A stretch of 64,000 bases of DNA from Roseateles depolymerans (GCA_003241055.1 QFOD01000013.1:1-64000), one strand, 5' to 3'; shown: positions 47,010 through 56,071, counted from the first letter of the stretch. The notes: a model not told the origin generated them from the sequence alone. Made by a program: numbers and translations.

Positions 47010-47049
47010 TTGCTGCGTGGGGCGACGGGCCGCTCGTGCGGCCCGGGCA

Positions 47050-47463
47050 TCACTTCAGGTGGCTGTTGATCAGCTTGGTCATCTCGAACATGTCGGCCTT
47101 GGCCTTGCCGAAGATCTCCTTCAGCTTGGCGTCGGCATTGATGACGCGCTTTTGCAGTTCGTCCTGCAGCTTGTGCTTCTTGATGTACTCCCAGACCTTC
47201 TTGGTCACGTCGGTGCGCGGCAGCGGCGCCGAGCCGACGATGGCCGCGAGTGCGGCGCTGGGGGTCAGAGCCTTCATGAAGGCCGCATTGGGCGTGCGCT
47301 TCTTCGCGGGCGCAGCGGCCTTCTTGGCCGGTGCCGCCTTCTTCGCGGGGGCCGCAGCCTTCTTCGCCGGTGCCGCCGTCTTCGCGGCGGCCTTGACCGG
47401 AGCGGCCTTCTTGGCCGGCGCCGCCTTCTTGGCGGGCGCAGCGGCCTTCTTCGCAGTTGCCAT
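47050..47463 (-). CDS. SWIB/MDM2-domain protein with H1-like tail
   Basis: The 137-residue protein has a lysine/alanine/proline-rich N-terminal tail of repeating AAPAKK units (residues 2-55), like histone H1, and a C-terminal SWIB/MDM2 domain (about 60-137) with LTPSAALAAIVG, TKKVWEYIKKHKLQD and ADMFEMTKLINSHLK. In bacteria such proteins are thought to be nucleoid or DNA-associated, often linked to topoisomerase. The start is at 47463, with a strong Lys/Ala code typical of this group. Confidence 0.9.
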   Translation of the reverse strand: MATAKKAAAPAKKAAPAKKAAPVKAAAKTAAPAKKAAAPAKKAAPAKKAAAPAKKRTPNAAFMKALTPSAALAAIVGSAPLPRTDVTKKVWEYIKKHKLQDELQKRVINADAKLKEIFGKAKADMFEMTKLINSHLK

Positions 47464-47656
47464 GTGAATCACTCCATCAAAAGTTGTTGATGTGCCGGGT
47501 CCGGGTGAAGGCCGCATGAGCCTTCTTTTCTCTACAGGCACCCTGCAGCGGCGATGGTACTGCGCGCCCCCTGCGAAGAGAAGGCTTTCATAGGGAAGTC
47601 ACGCTCTACAACGCTCTGCAAAGCCCCTTGGATAGGGCCTTTGTCGTGGCTTTGCA

Positions 47657-49021
47657 TCAATACACGTCGCGCCGGTAGCGCCCTTGCGTGGTCAGCGCGT
47701 CCAGTTGGGCGCTGCCGAGCGTGTCGCACAGCACCTCGTGAACGCCCGCGGCCATGCCTTCGAGGCTGCCGCAGACGTAGATCGCCGCGCCCTGCGCGAC
47801 CCAGTCGCGCAGCCGTTCGCGCTGCTGCGCCAGCTGCTGCTGCACATAACGCAACGGCCCACCGTCGCGCGAATAGACGAGGTCCGCGTGGGCCAGCAGC
47901 CCTTGGTCCCGCCAGGCGCTGATCTCGTCGGCGTAGTGCGCGTCGTGCGCGGCCTGACGCTCGCCGTAGAGCAGCCAGACGGGCGGCGAGCCGGCACTCT
48001 CGCGCGCCTTCAGATGGGCGCGCAGCCCGGCCAGGCCGGTGCCGTTGCCGATCAGGATGAGCGGGCGAAGCGCGTTGTCGCCGATGCGGAAGCCGTTGTG
48101 CGCGCGTAGCCGCAGCGCGGCCGTGTCGCCGATCGCGAGGCCCTGCGTGAGCCAGCCCGAGGCCTGACCCAGGCTGCCGTCCTCGCGCTGCAGCTGGCGC
48201 ACCATCAGCTCCAGGCGGCCATCCCTGGGCAGCGAGGCCAGCGTGTACTCGCGAGGCGTGGTGTCGGCCCCGGCCAGCTGCAGCTGCACCAGATCGCCGG
48301 CCTGCCAGTCGGGCAGCGCGCGGCCGTCGACGGGCTCGAAGCCGAGGTGGCAGACCGGTGCACCGGCACTGCCGGGGTTGAGGTGGCGCCGCTCCACCAG
48401 GCGCCAGGCCTCGAAGGGCTGCTCCTGCCAGTCCAGCGCCTCGGTGCTGCCGGCGATGTGGCTGAGGTGGCGGCGCCATTCGGCCAGCGCGGCCGTATCG
48501 TGGCGGTCCACATCGATGCGGGGGAACAGCGGGCGGGCACCGCGTTCGAGCAGCCAGGCGTCCAGCGCGCGGCCGAAGCCACAGAACTGCGCGTAGGTCT
48601 GGTCGCCCAGTGCGAGCACGGCCACGGACAGCCGGCCGAGGTCCAGGTCTTGCCGCGACATCAGGGCGTTCACGAAGCCCGCCGCGCTGTCGGGCGCATC
48701 GCCCTCGCCATAGGTGCTGACGACGAAGAGCGCCTGGCGGGCCGCGTGCAGCTCGTCCGCAGTGATGTCACCCAGCGCGGCCACGCGCACCGGCAGCCCG
48801 GCCAGGTGCAGCGCACGGGCGCTCTGCCAGGCCAGTTCCTCGGCCGTGCCGGTCTGGCTGGCGTGCAGCACCAGCGTGGCCGGGCCGGCGTCGGCGGCCG
48901 GCAGCAGCGCGGCGGCATCGGCCGCGGCTCGTTGCTGGCGTCGCCGGTGCGCCAGCCAGCAGGCGGCGCACAGCAGCGCGTAGGCGGCCAGCAGCAGGCC
49001 GGCCCAGAGTTCGCGGCTCAT
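47657..49021 (-). CDS. CysJ-like flavin reductase, membrane-anchored
   Basis: The 454-residue protein has an N-terminal helix (about 6-25) for inner-membrane anchoring, a flavodoxin domain (HASQTGTAEELAWQSARAL, FMN) and an FNR-type domain with REYTLASLP (FAD), GNGTGLAGLRAHL and YVCGSLEGMAAGV (NADPH). It is related to sulfite-reductase alpha subunits but lies in an iron-reduction operon. It probably passes NADPH electrons to the PepSY/DUF2271 partners. Its start overlaps the ApbE stop by four bases. Confidence 0.85.
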   Translation of the reverse strand: MSRELWAGLLLAAYALLCAACWLAHRRRQQRAAADAAALLPAADAGPATLVLHASQTGTAEELAWQSARALHLAGLPVRVAALGDITADELHAARQALFVVSTYGEGDAPDSAAGFVNALMSRQDLDLGRLSVAVLALGDQTYAQFCGFGRALDAWLLERGARPLFPRIDVDRHDTAALAEWRRHLSHIAGSTEALDWQEQPFEAWRLVERRHLNPGSAGAPVCHLGFEPVDGRALPDWQAGDLVQLQLAGADTTPREYTLASLPRDGRLELMVRQLQREDGSLGQASGWLTQGLAIGDTAALRLRAHNGFRIGDNALRPLILIGNGTGLAGLRAHLKARESAGSPPVWLLYGERQAAHDAHYADEISAWRDQGLLAHADLVYSRDGGPLRYVQQQLAQQRERLRDWVAQGAAIYVCGSLEGMAAGVHEVLCDTLGSAQLDALTTQGRYRRDVY

Positions 49022-49980
49022 GCGAGCAGTTCCTGCAGGGCCGGGCTGAAGTGTTCGCTGTAGCCGCCGGGCTCGCGTTGCACGAAGCGCGCGGCCAGCC
49101 CCAGCGTGGTGGCAAACCGCAGGCCGTCGGGCAGGCCCATCACCATCAGCGCGGTGGACCAGCCGTCGGCCCACATCGCGCTTTCGTGCACCACGCTGAC
49201 GGACGCCAGGCCGTGCGCAATGGGTGCGCCGCTGCGCGGGTCTACCGTGTGCGACAGCCGCCGCCCCTGTGTGTCGAAGCGCACGCGGCGGTAGTCGCCC
49301 GAGCTGGCGATGGCCAGGCCGTGCAGCGCGATGCGCAGCGGCTGCAGGCCGGCGTCGGCCGCAGGCGGCTCGATGTCCACCCACCAGGGCTGGCCTTCGG
49401 GCTTGAAGCCGGCGCCGCGCAGCTCGCCGCCGATCTCGGCAAGGTGGTGCGGCAGGCCCAGCTCGTTCAAGAGTTCGGAGAGGCGATCCACCGCATAGCC
49501 CTTGGCGATGGCGGAGAGGTCCAGTTGCAGGCCACCGGGCTGGGTGGCGGTCTCGCCGTCCCAGGCCAGTGCGCGCCAGTCGGCGCGCGTGGGCTGAACC
49601 TCGCCGGGGGGGCCGAAGCCCCAGTGCCGCACCAGCGCGCCGGCCGTGGGGTCGAAGGCGCCCTGGCTGGCCGCAGCGATCTTGCAGGCTGCGCCCAGCA
49701 CGGTGGCGAAACCGCGCGGCAGCGTCCAGCGGCTGTCGGACTCTGCGTGGTTGAAGCACGAGATCAGCGAGTCGCTCTCCCAGGGGCTCATCTCGCGGAT
49801 GACCTCGGCGAACAGCGCCGCGATGGCCGAGCGCAGCAACTCCGGCCGCAGCGCGTCCGGGCCGATGAAGGCGACGGACCAGGTCGTGCCCATGGTCTCG
49901 CCGTTCAGGGTCTGCAGTGTCTGGCCCCAGGGGGGCGGCGTGCCCGCGATCCGCAGCGGCACGAGCACGCGGGCTTGCAT
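49018..49980 (-). CDS. apbE: FAD:protein FMN transferase (ApbE)
   Basis: This Mg-dependent enzyme covalently attaches FMN to Ser/Thr of acceptor proteins. The 320-residue protein shows the ApbE fold landmarks GTTWSVAF, SAIAKGYAVD, AEIGGEL, HTVDPRSGAP and the metal-binding WADGWSTALMVMG. It lacks a signal peptide or lipobox, while most ApbE proteins are exported. Translation is coupled to the flavin reductase by a four-base overlap. The neighbouring DUF2271 protein carries an ApbE acceptor motif. Confidence 0.92.
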   Translation of the reverse strand: MQARVLVPLRIAGTPPPWGQTLQTLNGETMGTTWSVAFIGPDALRPELLRSAIAALFAEVIREMSPWESDSLISCFNHAESDSRWTLPRGFATVLGAACKIAAASQGAFDPTAGALVRHWGFGPPGEVQPTRADWRALAWDGETATQPGGLQLDLSAIAKGYAVDRLSELLNELGLPHHLAEIGGELRGAGFKPEGQPWWVDIEPPAADAGLQPLRIALHGLAIASSGDYRRVRFDTQGRRLSHTVDPRSGAPIAHGLASVSVVHESAMWADGWSTALMVMGLPDGLRFATTLGLAARFVQREPGGYSEHFSPALQELLA

Positions 49981-49988
49981 GGCAGTAC

Positions 49989-50810
49989 TCAGCGCGGCAG
50001 CACCTCGAAGGTGGCGCTCAGCTGGGCGCGCTTGACGGGCTTGTCACGCGTGCCGGCAGCGGCGCCCGGCCCCATGCGCTCACCGGCGCTGGCGCCCACC
50101 CAGTAGGCGCCGGGCTCGGTCCAGGCGATGCTGACCTCGCCCTGCGCGTCGGTCTTGAGCGTGATCTCGCCGGCCTTGTAGCGGTAGCGGTTGCCGCCCG
50201 GGCGCACGGTGACGGTGGTGTCGGCCAGCGGCTTGCCGTCCAGCAACAGGCGCAGGCGGCTGGTGTCGCCGGCGGACAGGTCGGTCACGGTGCTCAGCGG
50301 CAGCAGCTCCAGGCCCTGGCCCTCGGGTGCGAACGCGATCTCGCCGGGCTCCTCGCGGCTCACGAAGGTCTGCTGGCGGTTGCTGGTCTCGACCAGGCCG
50401 AGCAGCTCGGCACCGGCCGGCAGCTCCTTGTCCAGCGTCTCGGGCGTGGCGCGGAAGCGCTTGGTCTCGCCGCCCAGCTTGTAGCTGCCCATCAGCGCGC
50501 GGCTGATGTTGCTGATGCGGTAGGTGCCCTCCTTGGGCAGCTTCACATCGAAGCTCTCGTGGTGGCGGGCCGTGGCCTGGCCCTCGGGCTGCAGCACCAG
50601 GCCACCGGGGCCGGTGATGCGGATCTGCTCCAGCTTGAGCGCGCGCTCGAACGAGAACAGGTTCTCCGACACCGCGGCATCCACCGAGACGATGCCGTCG
50701 CGGTTGGTGACCAGCGTGGTGTTGGGCAGCAGCCAGGTCATGTGGGCCTGGGCAGCCAGGGGCAGCAGGGTGGCGACGGCGGCCGCAGCGGCCAGCAGGG
50801 TCTTGCGCAT
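49989..50810 (-). CDS. DUF4198 exported protein
   Basis: The 273-residue exported protein has a signal peptide ending in LAAQA followed by the conserved HMTWLLPN. The DUF4198 region covers the rest, with beta-sandwich-like repeats. Proteins of this family are linked to metal transport, often nickel/cobalt or iron, and commonly accompany DUF2271 and PepSY proteins. The start is the ATG at 50810; a GTG just before it is less likely. Confidence 0.85.
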   Translation of the reverse strand: MRKTLLAAAAAVATLLPLAAQAHMTWLLPNTTLVTNRDGIVSVDAAVSENLFSFERALKLEQIRITGPGGLVLQPEGQATARHHESFDVKLPKEGTYRISNISRALMGSYKLGGETKRFRATPETLDKELPAGAELLGLVETSNRQQTFVSREEPGEIAFAPEGQGLELLPLSTVTDLSAGDTSRLRLLLDGKPLADTTVTVRPGGNRYRYKAGEITLKTDAQGEVSIAWTEPGAYWVGASAGERMGPGAAAGTRDKPVKRAQLSATFEVLPR

Positions 50811-50821
50811 CACGGGGTTCC

Positions 50822-51337
50822 TCAGGGCTTGACGTTGAGTTGCAGGGCGCCGAGCTCGTCATCGCCCTGCACCTTGACCTCGGCCGCGCTCTTCACCGGC
50901 CAGGTGAAGGGCAGGCGGCGCACCTCGCGGCCACCGGCCTCGCGGCTGACCTCGACGACCAGCTCGTAGCTGCCGGCCGGCAGGCTGGCCAGCGCGGGGT
51001 GCTGGCTGAGGTTGATCACATGCTCGCCGGGCGCGCGCGTCGCGCCGCTGACGCCATCCACCGGCAGGGTCATGCTGCGGCCGCCTGCACGCCACCACTG
51101 GCGCATGTCGCGAACCCACTTCGTGCCGCCGTTGTTGGGCTTCTTGAGGTCGTACCAGACCGCCAGCTGGGCGGTGGCCGTGTTGGCGCCGGGCTTTTCC
51201 ACCCAGATGGCCACGTAGGGCTTGTGGTACTCGGCCACGTTGATGCGCGGCAGCTCGAACTTGAGCTGCACGTCGGCGGCCATTGCAGAACTGCCGAGAG
51301 TGGCGAGGCCGGCAGCGAGGGTCAGGTGATGCTTCAT
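50822..51337 (-). CDS. DUF2271 protein with flavinylation motif
   Basis: The 171-residue exported protein has a signal peptide (MKHHLTLAAGLATLGSSAMAA). The DUF2271 domain contains the segment LPVDGVSGATRAPG (residues 91-104). The DG-x-SGAT pattern matches the acceptor motif that ApbE uses to attach FMN to Thr (Thr100 here). With apbE two genes downstream it is a likely periplasmic flavin carrier. It sits between the DUF4198 and PepSY genes. Confidence 0.85.
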   Translation of the reverse strand: MKHHLTLAAGLATLGSSAMAADVQLKFELPRINVAEYHKPYVAIWVEKPGANTATAQLAVWYDLKKPNNGGTKWVRDMRQWWRAGGRSMTLPVDGVSGATRAPGEHVINLSQHPALASLPAGSYELVVEVSREAGGREVRRLPFTWPVKSAAEVKVQGDDELGALQLNVKP

Positions 51338-51342
51338 GGGCT

Positions 51343-51963
51343 TCAGTGGATCAACAGGAGGGCGAGCAGGGCCGGCAGCACCAGCCCGAAGCCGACGAGC
51401 GGCCAGGTGCTGGGCCGCTGCGCGGCGTGGAACTTCAGGATCAGCAGGCCGGTGATGCAGAACACCAGGCAGGCCACGGCAAAGAGGTCGATGAACCAGC
51501 TCCAGGCGGTGCCGGCGTGGCGGCCCTTGTGCAGGTCGTTCAGGTAGGACAGCCAGCCGCGGTCGGTGTCCTCGAATTCGACGGCGCCGCTGACGCGGTC
51601 GATGCGCACCCAGGCATCGCCGCCGGGGCGCGGCATGGCCAGGTAGACCTCGTCGATGGACCACTCCGCCGGCTCGGCGCTGACCGGGCGGCCCAGCGCC
51701 TGAGCCAGCCAGCCACGCAGCGGCTCGGCCAGCGGGGCGCGGTGGTCCTTCTCGTGCTCGCCGGCCTGCAGCGGCTTGAGCAGTTCGGCCGGCAGCTGCG
51801 CCTGGGCCGGCGTCACGCGCGGCGCGGTTTCGATCTGGCTGGCGTGGTTCAGCGTGATGCCGGTGATGGCGAACAGCAGCATGCCCACCAGGCAGGCGGC
51901 GGAGCTGATCCAGTGCCACTGGTGCAGGGTCTTGAGCCAGCCGGCCCGGTCGGCGCGGCTCAT
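51343..51963 (-). CDS. PepSY-associated membrane protein
   Basis: The 206-residue protein has a hydrophobic helix at residues 22-40, a periplasmic PepSY-like segment with IDEVYLAMPRPGGDAWVRIDRVSGAVEFEDTDRG, and two more helices near the C-terminus (about 154-206). Histidine pairs near the helices (HQWHW, LNH and LHKGRH) could hold heme. Such proteins are thought to carry electrons across the membrane for metal reduction. The start overlaps the PiuC stop by four bases. Confidence 0.85.
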   Translation of the reverse strand: MSRADRAGWLKTLHQWHWISSAACLVGMLLFAITGITLNHASQIETAPRVTPAQAQLPAELLKPLQAGEHEKDHRAPLAEPLRGWLAQALGRPVSAEPAEWSIDEVYLAMPRPGGDAWVRIDRVSGAVEFEDTDRGWLSYLNDLHKGRHAGTAWSWFIDLFAVACLVFCITGLLILKFHAAQRPSTWPLVGFGLVLPALLALLLIH

Positions 51964-52640
51964 GTCTCGGCCCAGGCCCGCAGCAGGTTGTGATAGTGGT
52001 GGGTCAGCGATTTCACGTCGTCATCGTCGCCCAGGCGGGCCCGCAGCTTCTGGATGCTCTGGTCCAGCTCGAACAGCATGCTGCGCCGCCAGGCGTCGCG
52101 CACCATGCTCTGCGTCCAGAAGAAGCTGGCCACGCGGGCACCGCGGGTCACGGGCTGCACGCTGTGCAGGCTGCTGGCGGGGTAGACGATGAGGTCGCCG
52201 GCGGGCAGCTTGACCTCGTGCTCGCCATAGGTGTCGGCGACGATGAGCTCGCCGCCGTCGTATTCATCGGGTTCGCTGAGGAACAGCGTGCTGGAGACAT
52301 CGCTGCGCAGCGGCTGCGGGTGGCCGCTGTGCAGCATCACCGAGCCGTCCACGTGCATGCCGTAGTGGCCGCCGCCCTCGTAGCGGTTGAACAGCGGCGG
52401 CAGCATGCGCAGCGGCAGCGCCGCGGCGAAGAACATGGGGTGCTGCTGCACGCGCTGGCGCACCACCTCGCCCAGGCGCTGGGCCAGGGCGGAGTCGGCG
52501 CGCAGTTGCAGGTTGCGCTTCACCTGGGCGCCCTGCGGGCCCACGGTGGCACGGCCATCGTTCCAGTCGGCGACATCGAGCTCCTGGCGCAGGGCCTGGA
52601 CCTCGGACTTGGTGAAGACGGCGGGAATGTGCAGCAGCAT
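51960..52640 (-). CDS. piuC: Fe(II)/2-oxoglutarate PKHD-type hydroxylase (PiuC/YbiX)
   Basis: The 226-residue dioxygenase has the HxD metal ligands in GGHYGMHVDGSVM and the second His in SLHSVQPVTRGARVASFF, whose Arg would bind 2-oxoglutarate. PiuC proteins travel with TonB-dependent catechol receptors and probably modify a siderophore or its product. The gene lies 63 bases downstream of the receptor gene in the same direction. Confidence 0.92.
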   Translation of the reverse strand: MLLHIPAVFTKSEVQALRQELDVADWNDGRATVGPQGAQVKRNLQLRADSALAQRLGEVVRQRVQQHPMFFAAALPLRMLPPLFNRYEGGGHYGMHVDGSVMLHSGHPQPLRSDVSSTLFLSEPDEYDGGELIVADTYGEHEVKLPAGDLIVYPASSLHSVQPVTRGARVASFFWTQSMVRDAWRRSMLFELDQSIQKLRARLGDDDDVKSLTHHYHNLLRAWAET

Positions 52641-52703
52641 GGTGAAAGGTTAAGGCGCGGGCCTTGCCGGTTTGTTGCGCCAGGGCAAGGCCCGATGTCC
52701 GGC

Positions 52704-55031
52704 TTAGAACTGGACGGTGGCGGTCAGCTTGGCCGAGCGCGGGGCGCCCGGCGTGTAGCGGTAGCCGCTCTTGTTGATGGCCGCGACGTAGTCCTTGTCG
52801 AACAGGTTGTTGACGTTCAGCTGCAGGTCCACGTTGCGGCTGACCTTGTAGGTGGCCAGCGCGTTGAACACGGTGTAGGCGTCGATGGAGGCCGGCGTGC
52901 CGATGGCGCCGTCGGTGCCGCGGTGCAGCTTGGCGTTGTGCTGTGCGCCCAGACCCAGGGTCAGGCCGCCGCCCACCTCATAGGTGCTCCAGGCGGTGAA
53001 GGACTGGCGCGGCGTGTAGGCCAGCGCGTCCGAGCCGTCACTGGTCACGCGCGGGCCGCTGATGATGCTGGTGTCCATCGTGGTCAGGCCGGCGCTGAGG
53101 TTCCAGTTCGACGTGATCTGGCCCACCACGCCCAGCTCCACGCCCTGCACACGCTGCTTGCCGGTCTGGTAGTACAGCGTGGTCACCGGGTCCTGCACCA
53201 CGCCGTTCAGCACGTCGGTGCGATAGAGCGCGCCGGTCAGCGACAGCGACTTCTCCATCAGATCCCACTTGGTGCCGATCTCGTAGGTGCGGGTCTTCTG
53301 CGGCGCGAAGTCGGTGCGGTTGGCGCTGTTGCCGGTGCCGCCGGCCGACAGCTGGAAGGTGCTGCCGCCCGGGGGCTGGGCGCCGGTGGCCACGTCGACA
53401 TAGATGCTGCCGTTGGCCGTGGGCTTGTAGACCAGGCCCAGCTTGCCGGTGTAGAGGGTGTCCGACAGGCTCAGCGTGGTCGGCGTGTAGCTGCCGGCCG
53501 TGGTGCCGGTGGTCACCAGTGCGGTCGCGTAGTAGTCGGTCTTGTAGTGATCCACGCGCAGGCCGGCGCTCAGCAGCCATTGCGGCGTGAATTCCAGCGT
53601 GTCGAAGAAGTAGGCGCCGACCGTGGTCGTGCGGCCGTCGGTGGTCGTGCCGTTGCGGATGCGGCTGTAGCCCGTCACGTTGGGATCGGGGTTGTACAGA
53701 TTGGCCGCGGGCCAGGCACCGCTGCTGGTCACGCCCGGCAGGTTGAACACCGTCGCGCCCGAGCCGTAGTAGCCCCAGCTCTGCTGCTCCTCGCGGCTGA
53801 TCTCCAGGCCGGTGCTGATCGAGTGGCCGATGCTGCCGGTCTTGAGCTTGCCGCTCAGGTTGAACTGATTGGCGAAGATGCTGTTGACCTGATCCTTGTT
53901 GGTCGGCGTGCTGCGCGCGACCGTCCAGGTGCTGAAGTCCGTCTGGCTGGGCGTCTTCAGGTTGGCCGCGCTGGCCAGCCACGAGGTCAGCATGTAGTTC
54001 TGGGCGGTGCGGCCGTAGCGCAGCGTGTTGCTGAGCTTGAAGTCGGCGCCCAGGTCATGCTCGATGCGAGTCGTGAACAGGTTCTGGTTCACGTCGTCGA
54101 AGTCGGAGCTCGTGCCGTAGAAGTTGCTCGAGTCCACGCGCGGCGCGTTCGTGATGTAGGGGCGGGTCGTGTCCGAGCTGGTGTAGCCCGGCAGGCCGAT
54201 GGTGGGCACGCCGCCGTCCGGCACGTTGGTCTGCTTCACGTGCACGAAGTCCAGGTACACGCGGGTGGGCGTGCCCAGGCCGATGGCGAGCGACGGCGCG
54301 ATGGCCCAGCGCTTGTTCTTGACCTCGTCGCGGCCGTCTACGCCGCTGTCCTGCACCACGGCATTCAGGCGGAAGGCCAGGCCGGCACCGCCGGGCTGGC
54401 TCAGCGACTTGTTCCAGTCGATGCTGCTGCGCTTGAACGAGGCCGTGCCGCCGCTGATGGAGCCGGTGAAGCTGTCCTCCTGCTGCGGTTTCTTGGTGAT
54501 CAGGTTGATGTAGCCGGTGGGCGAGGAGCGGCCGGTATCGGCGCCGGCCGGGCCCTTGATGACCTCGACCTGCTCCAGGTTGAAGGTGTCGCGCGAGATG
54601 GAGCCCACGTCGCGGATGCCGTCCACGAAGATGCTGCTGGAGGCGTCGTAGCCGCGCATGTAGACCGCGTCGCCGGTGTTGGTCGAGCCGTTCTCGCCCA
54701 GGAAGAAGGTGCTCACGCCGGCGGAGTTGCGCAGGGCTTCGGTCAGCGTGGTCGCGGCCTGTTCGCGGATCACCTGCTCCTTGATGACCTGGATGGACTG
54801 GGGGGTGTCCAGCAGCGGCGCGGTGTACTTGAGGTTGGCCGAGGCGTCGGCCTTGTTGGCCACCTCGCGTTCGCCGGTGGTCTTGACGGTGGGCAGCGCG
54901 GTCGGTGCGCTGGCGGCAGCGGCCGGCGCTGCGGCCTGGGCATGGGCCAGCAGCGGTGCGCTCAGGCTGGCGGCCAGCGCGGCCAGGGCGTGAGGCACGA
55001 CGGCGTGCTTGCGACTCTTGATGAAGGACAT
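52704..55031 (-). CDS. TonB-dependent siderophore receptor
   Basis: The 775-residue outer-membrane receptor has a signal peptide ending in LLAHAQA, a plug domain with the LLDTPQSIQVIKEQVIREQAATTLTEALRNSAGVST pattern typical of catecholate-siderophore receptors (Fiu/PiuA type), and a 22-strand beta-barrel ending in the aromatic terminal residue of KLTATVQF. It takes up a ferric siderophore with energy from TonB. A Fur-box-like sequence is upstream at 55166. Confidence 0.92.
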   Translation of the reverse strand: MSFIKSRKHAVVPHALAALAASLSAPLLAHAQAAAPAAAASAPTALPTVKTTGEREVANKADASANLKYTAPLLDTPQSIQVIKEQVIREQAATTLTEALRNSAGVSTFFLGENGSTNTGDAVYMRGYDASSSIFVDGIRDVGSISRDTFNLEQVEVIKGPAGADTGRSSPTGYINLITKKPQQEDSFTGSISGGTASFKRSSIDWNKSLSQPGGAGLAFRLNAVVQDSGVDGRDEVKNKRWAIAPSLAIGLGTPTRVYLDFVHVKQTNVPDGGVPTIGLPGYTSSDTTRPYITNAPRVDSSNFYGTSSDFDDVNQNLFTTRIEHDLGADFKLSNTLRYGRTAQNYMLTSWLASAANLKTPSQTDFSTWTVARSTPTNKDQVNSIFANQFNLSGKLKTGSIGHSISTGLEISREEQQSWGYYGSGATVFNLPGVTSSGAWPAANLYNPDPNVTGYSRIRNGTTTDGRTTTVGAYFFDTLEFTPQWLLSAGLRVDHYKTDYYATALVTTGTTAGSYTPTTLSLSDTLYTGKLGLVYKPTANGSIYVDVATGAQPPGGSTFQLSAGGTGNSANRTDFAPQKTRTYEIGTKWDLMEKSLSLTGALYRTDVLNGVVQDPVTTLYYQTGKQRVQGVELGVVGQITSNWNLSAGLTTMDTSIISGPRVTSDGSDALAYTPRQSFTAWSTYEVGGGLTLGLGAQHNAKLHRGTDGAIGTPASIDAYTVFNALATYKVSRNVDLQLNVNNLFDKDYVAAINKSGYRYTPGAPRSAKLTATVQF

Positions 55032-55165
55032 GAATGCTCCGGGGGGTGATGGGGCGCTGGCTGTCGCTCTTGTCCGGCCACGGGGCGGCCGTCCGATCAC
55101 GTCTGGCTTGCACAGAGGTGGCGGCACCGCAACGCAGCCCGCCAGGGCCGCGAAGGCCCGAAACG

Positions 55166-55188
55166 TTAATGATAATAATTCTTATTAA
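55166..55188. promoter_or_regulatory. Candidate Fur box for the receptor operon
   Basis: The AT-rich inverted-repeat sequence TTAATGATAATAATTCTTATTAA resembles the 19-base Fur consensus with a few mismatches. It lies 135 bases before the receptor start and is expected to repress the receptor-to-reductase operon when iron is plentiful. Confidence 0.7.
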
Positions 55189-55230
55189 TGAATGCCAACA
55201 CCCTGGCCCTGCGGCTGTTGTGCGCCCGCG

Positions 55231-56019
55231 TCAGCGCAGCTCGTACTGCAGGCCGGCGTCGGCGGTCCACTCCACCGGCTGGCCCTTTTCCAGGTAGGGC
55301 TCGAAGCGCGCCGTGCGGATGTCGATGAGGGCCTGCTGGTCCAGGCGCTCGAAGCCGGAGGACTTCTTCACCGTGGCGCTCTTCAGCTGGCCGCTGGCAT
55401 CCACCGCGATGTGCAGCAGCACCGTGCCCGCCTCGCCCAGTCGGCGCGACATGCGCGGCAGATGCAGGCGTGGCTCGGACAGATAGCGCACGCTGCCGGC
55501 GGGCAGCTCCCGCACGCTGGGCGCCACGGCCGGCGCGGGCGCGGTGGCCACCGCCACCGTGGCCTCGACCCGCGGGGCCACGGCGGGGCTGGGCGGCGCC
55601 TCGGCGCTGACGGCCAGCGGCGTGACCACGGCCACCGGCGGCGGGGGTACCAGCGGCATCGGCGCCAGCAGCGGCATCTGGATCTCGACCTTGGGCGGCG
55701 CCACCGTCGGCTGGGGCGGTGGTGGCGGCGGGGCGATCAGCCGCACCTCCACGGGCGTGGGCTTGGGCTTGGCCGGCGTGTGCAGCATGCTGTGCGCCAC
55801 GCCCCAGCCCACGGCCAGATGGGCCACACCGATGGCCACCAGCCAGCCCCGGCGGCGCGGCGAGTGCGGATTCCAGCTGATGCTCTCCACCACGGGAACC
55901 TCGTTCAGCGGGTCGTGGGCCGGCCCGGCCTTGCTCGCGCCGGGCGCGCGCTGGGGCGACGGGTCGGGGAGATCGGTGTAGGGGTCGAGGGCAAAGCTGG
56001 GGTTCACGATGGCAGCCAC
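55231..56019 (-). CDS. tonB: TonB-family energy transducer
   Basis: The 262-residue protein has an N-terminal anchor helix (about 55-80), a proline-rich spacer and a C-terminal TonB domain with the motif GTVLLHIAVDASGQLKSATVKKSSGFERLDQQALIDIRTARFEPYLEKG. It links inner-membrane proton force to the outer-membrane receptor. ExbB and ExbD are not in this window. The start is a GTG. A Fur box lies upstream. Confidence 0.9.
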   Translation of the reverse strand: MAAIVNPSFALDPYTDLPDPSPQRAPGASKAGPAHDPLNEVPVVESISWNPHSPRRRGWLVAIGVAHLAVGWGVAHSMLHTPAKPKPTPVEVRLIAPPPPPPQPTVAPPKVEIQMPLLAPMPLVPPPPVAVVTPLAVSAEAPPSPAVAPRVEATVAVATAPAPAVAPSVRELPAGSVRYLSEPRLHLPRMSRRLGEAGTVLLHIAVDASGQLKSATVKKSSGFERLDQQALIDIRTARFEPYLEKGQPVEWTADAGLQYELR

Positions 56020-56050
56020 GGTGGGGATGCAAGGCCGCCATACTAATACT

Positions 56051-56071
56051 TAATGCGAATTGTTCGCATTA
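56051..56071. promoter_or_regulatory. Fur box upstream of tonB
   Basis: The perfect inverted repeat TAATGCGAA-TTG-TTCGCATTA matches the AATGCGAAT-style Fur sites of Burkholderiales. It lies 32 bases upstream of the tonB start and controls it, possibly together with the divergent gene at 56160. Confidence 0.8.

Noticed and set aside
47585..47656. A hairpin near 47620-47645 as terminator of the flavin reductase operon
   Set aside because: Arms AAAGCCC and GGGCCTTT pair only imperfectly and no good T-run follows on the minus strand.
51990..55049. A 1019-residue plus-strand open frame opposite the TonB-dependent receptor and PiuC
   Set aside because: Both minus-strand genes are clear by motif. 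The plus frame has no recognised domain.
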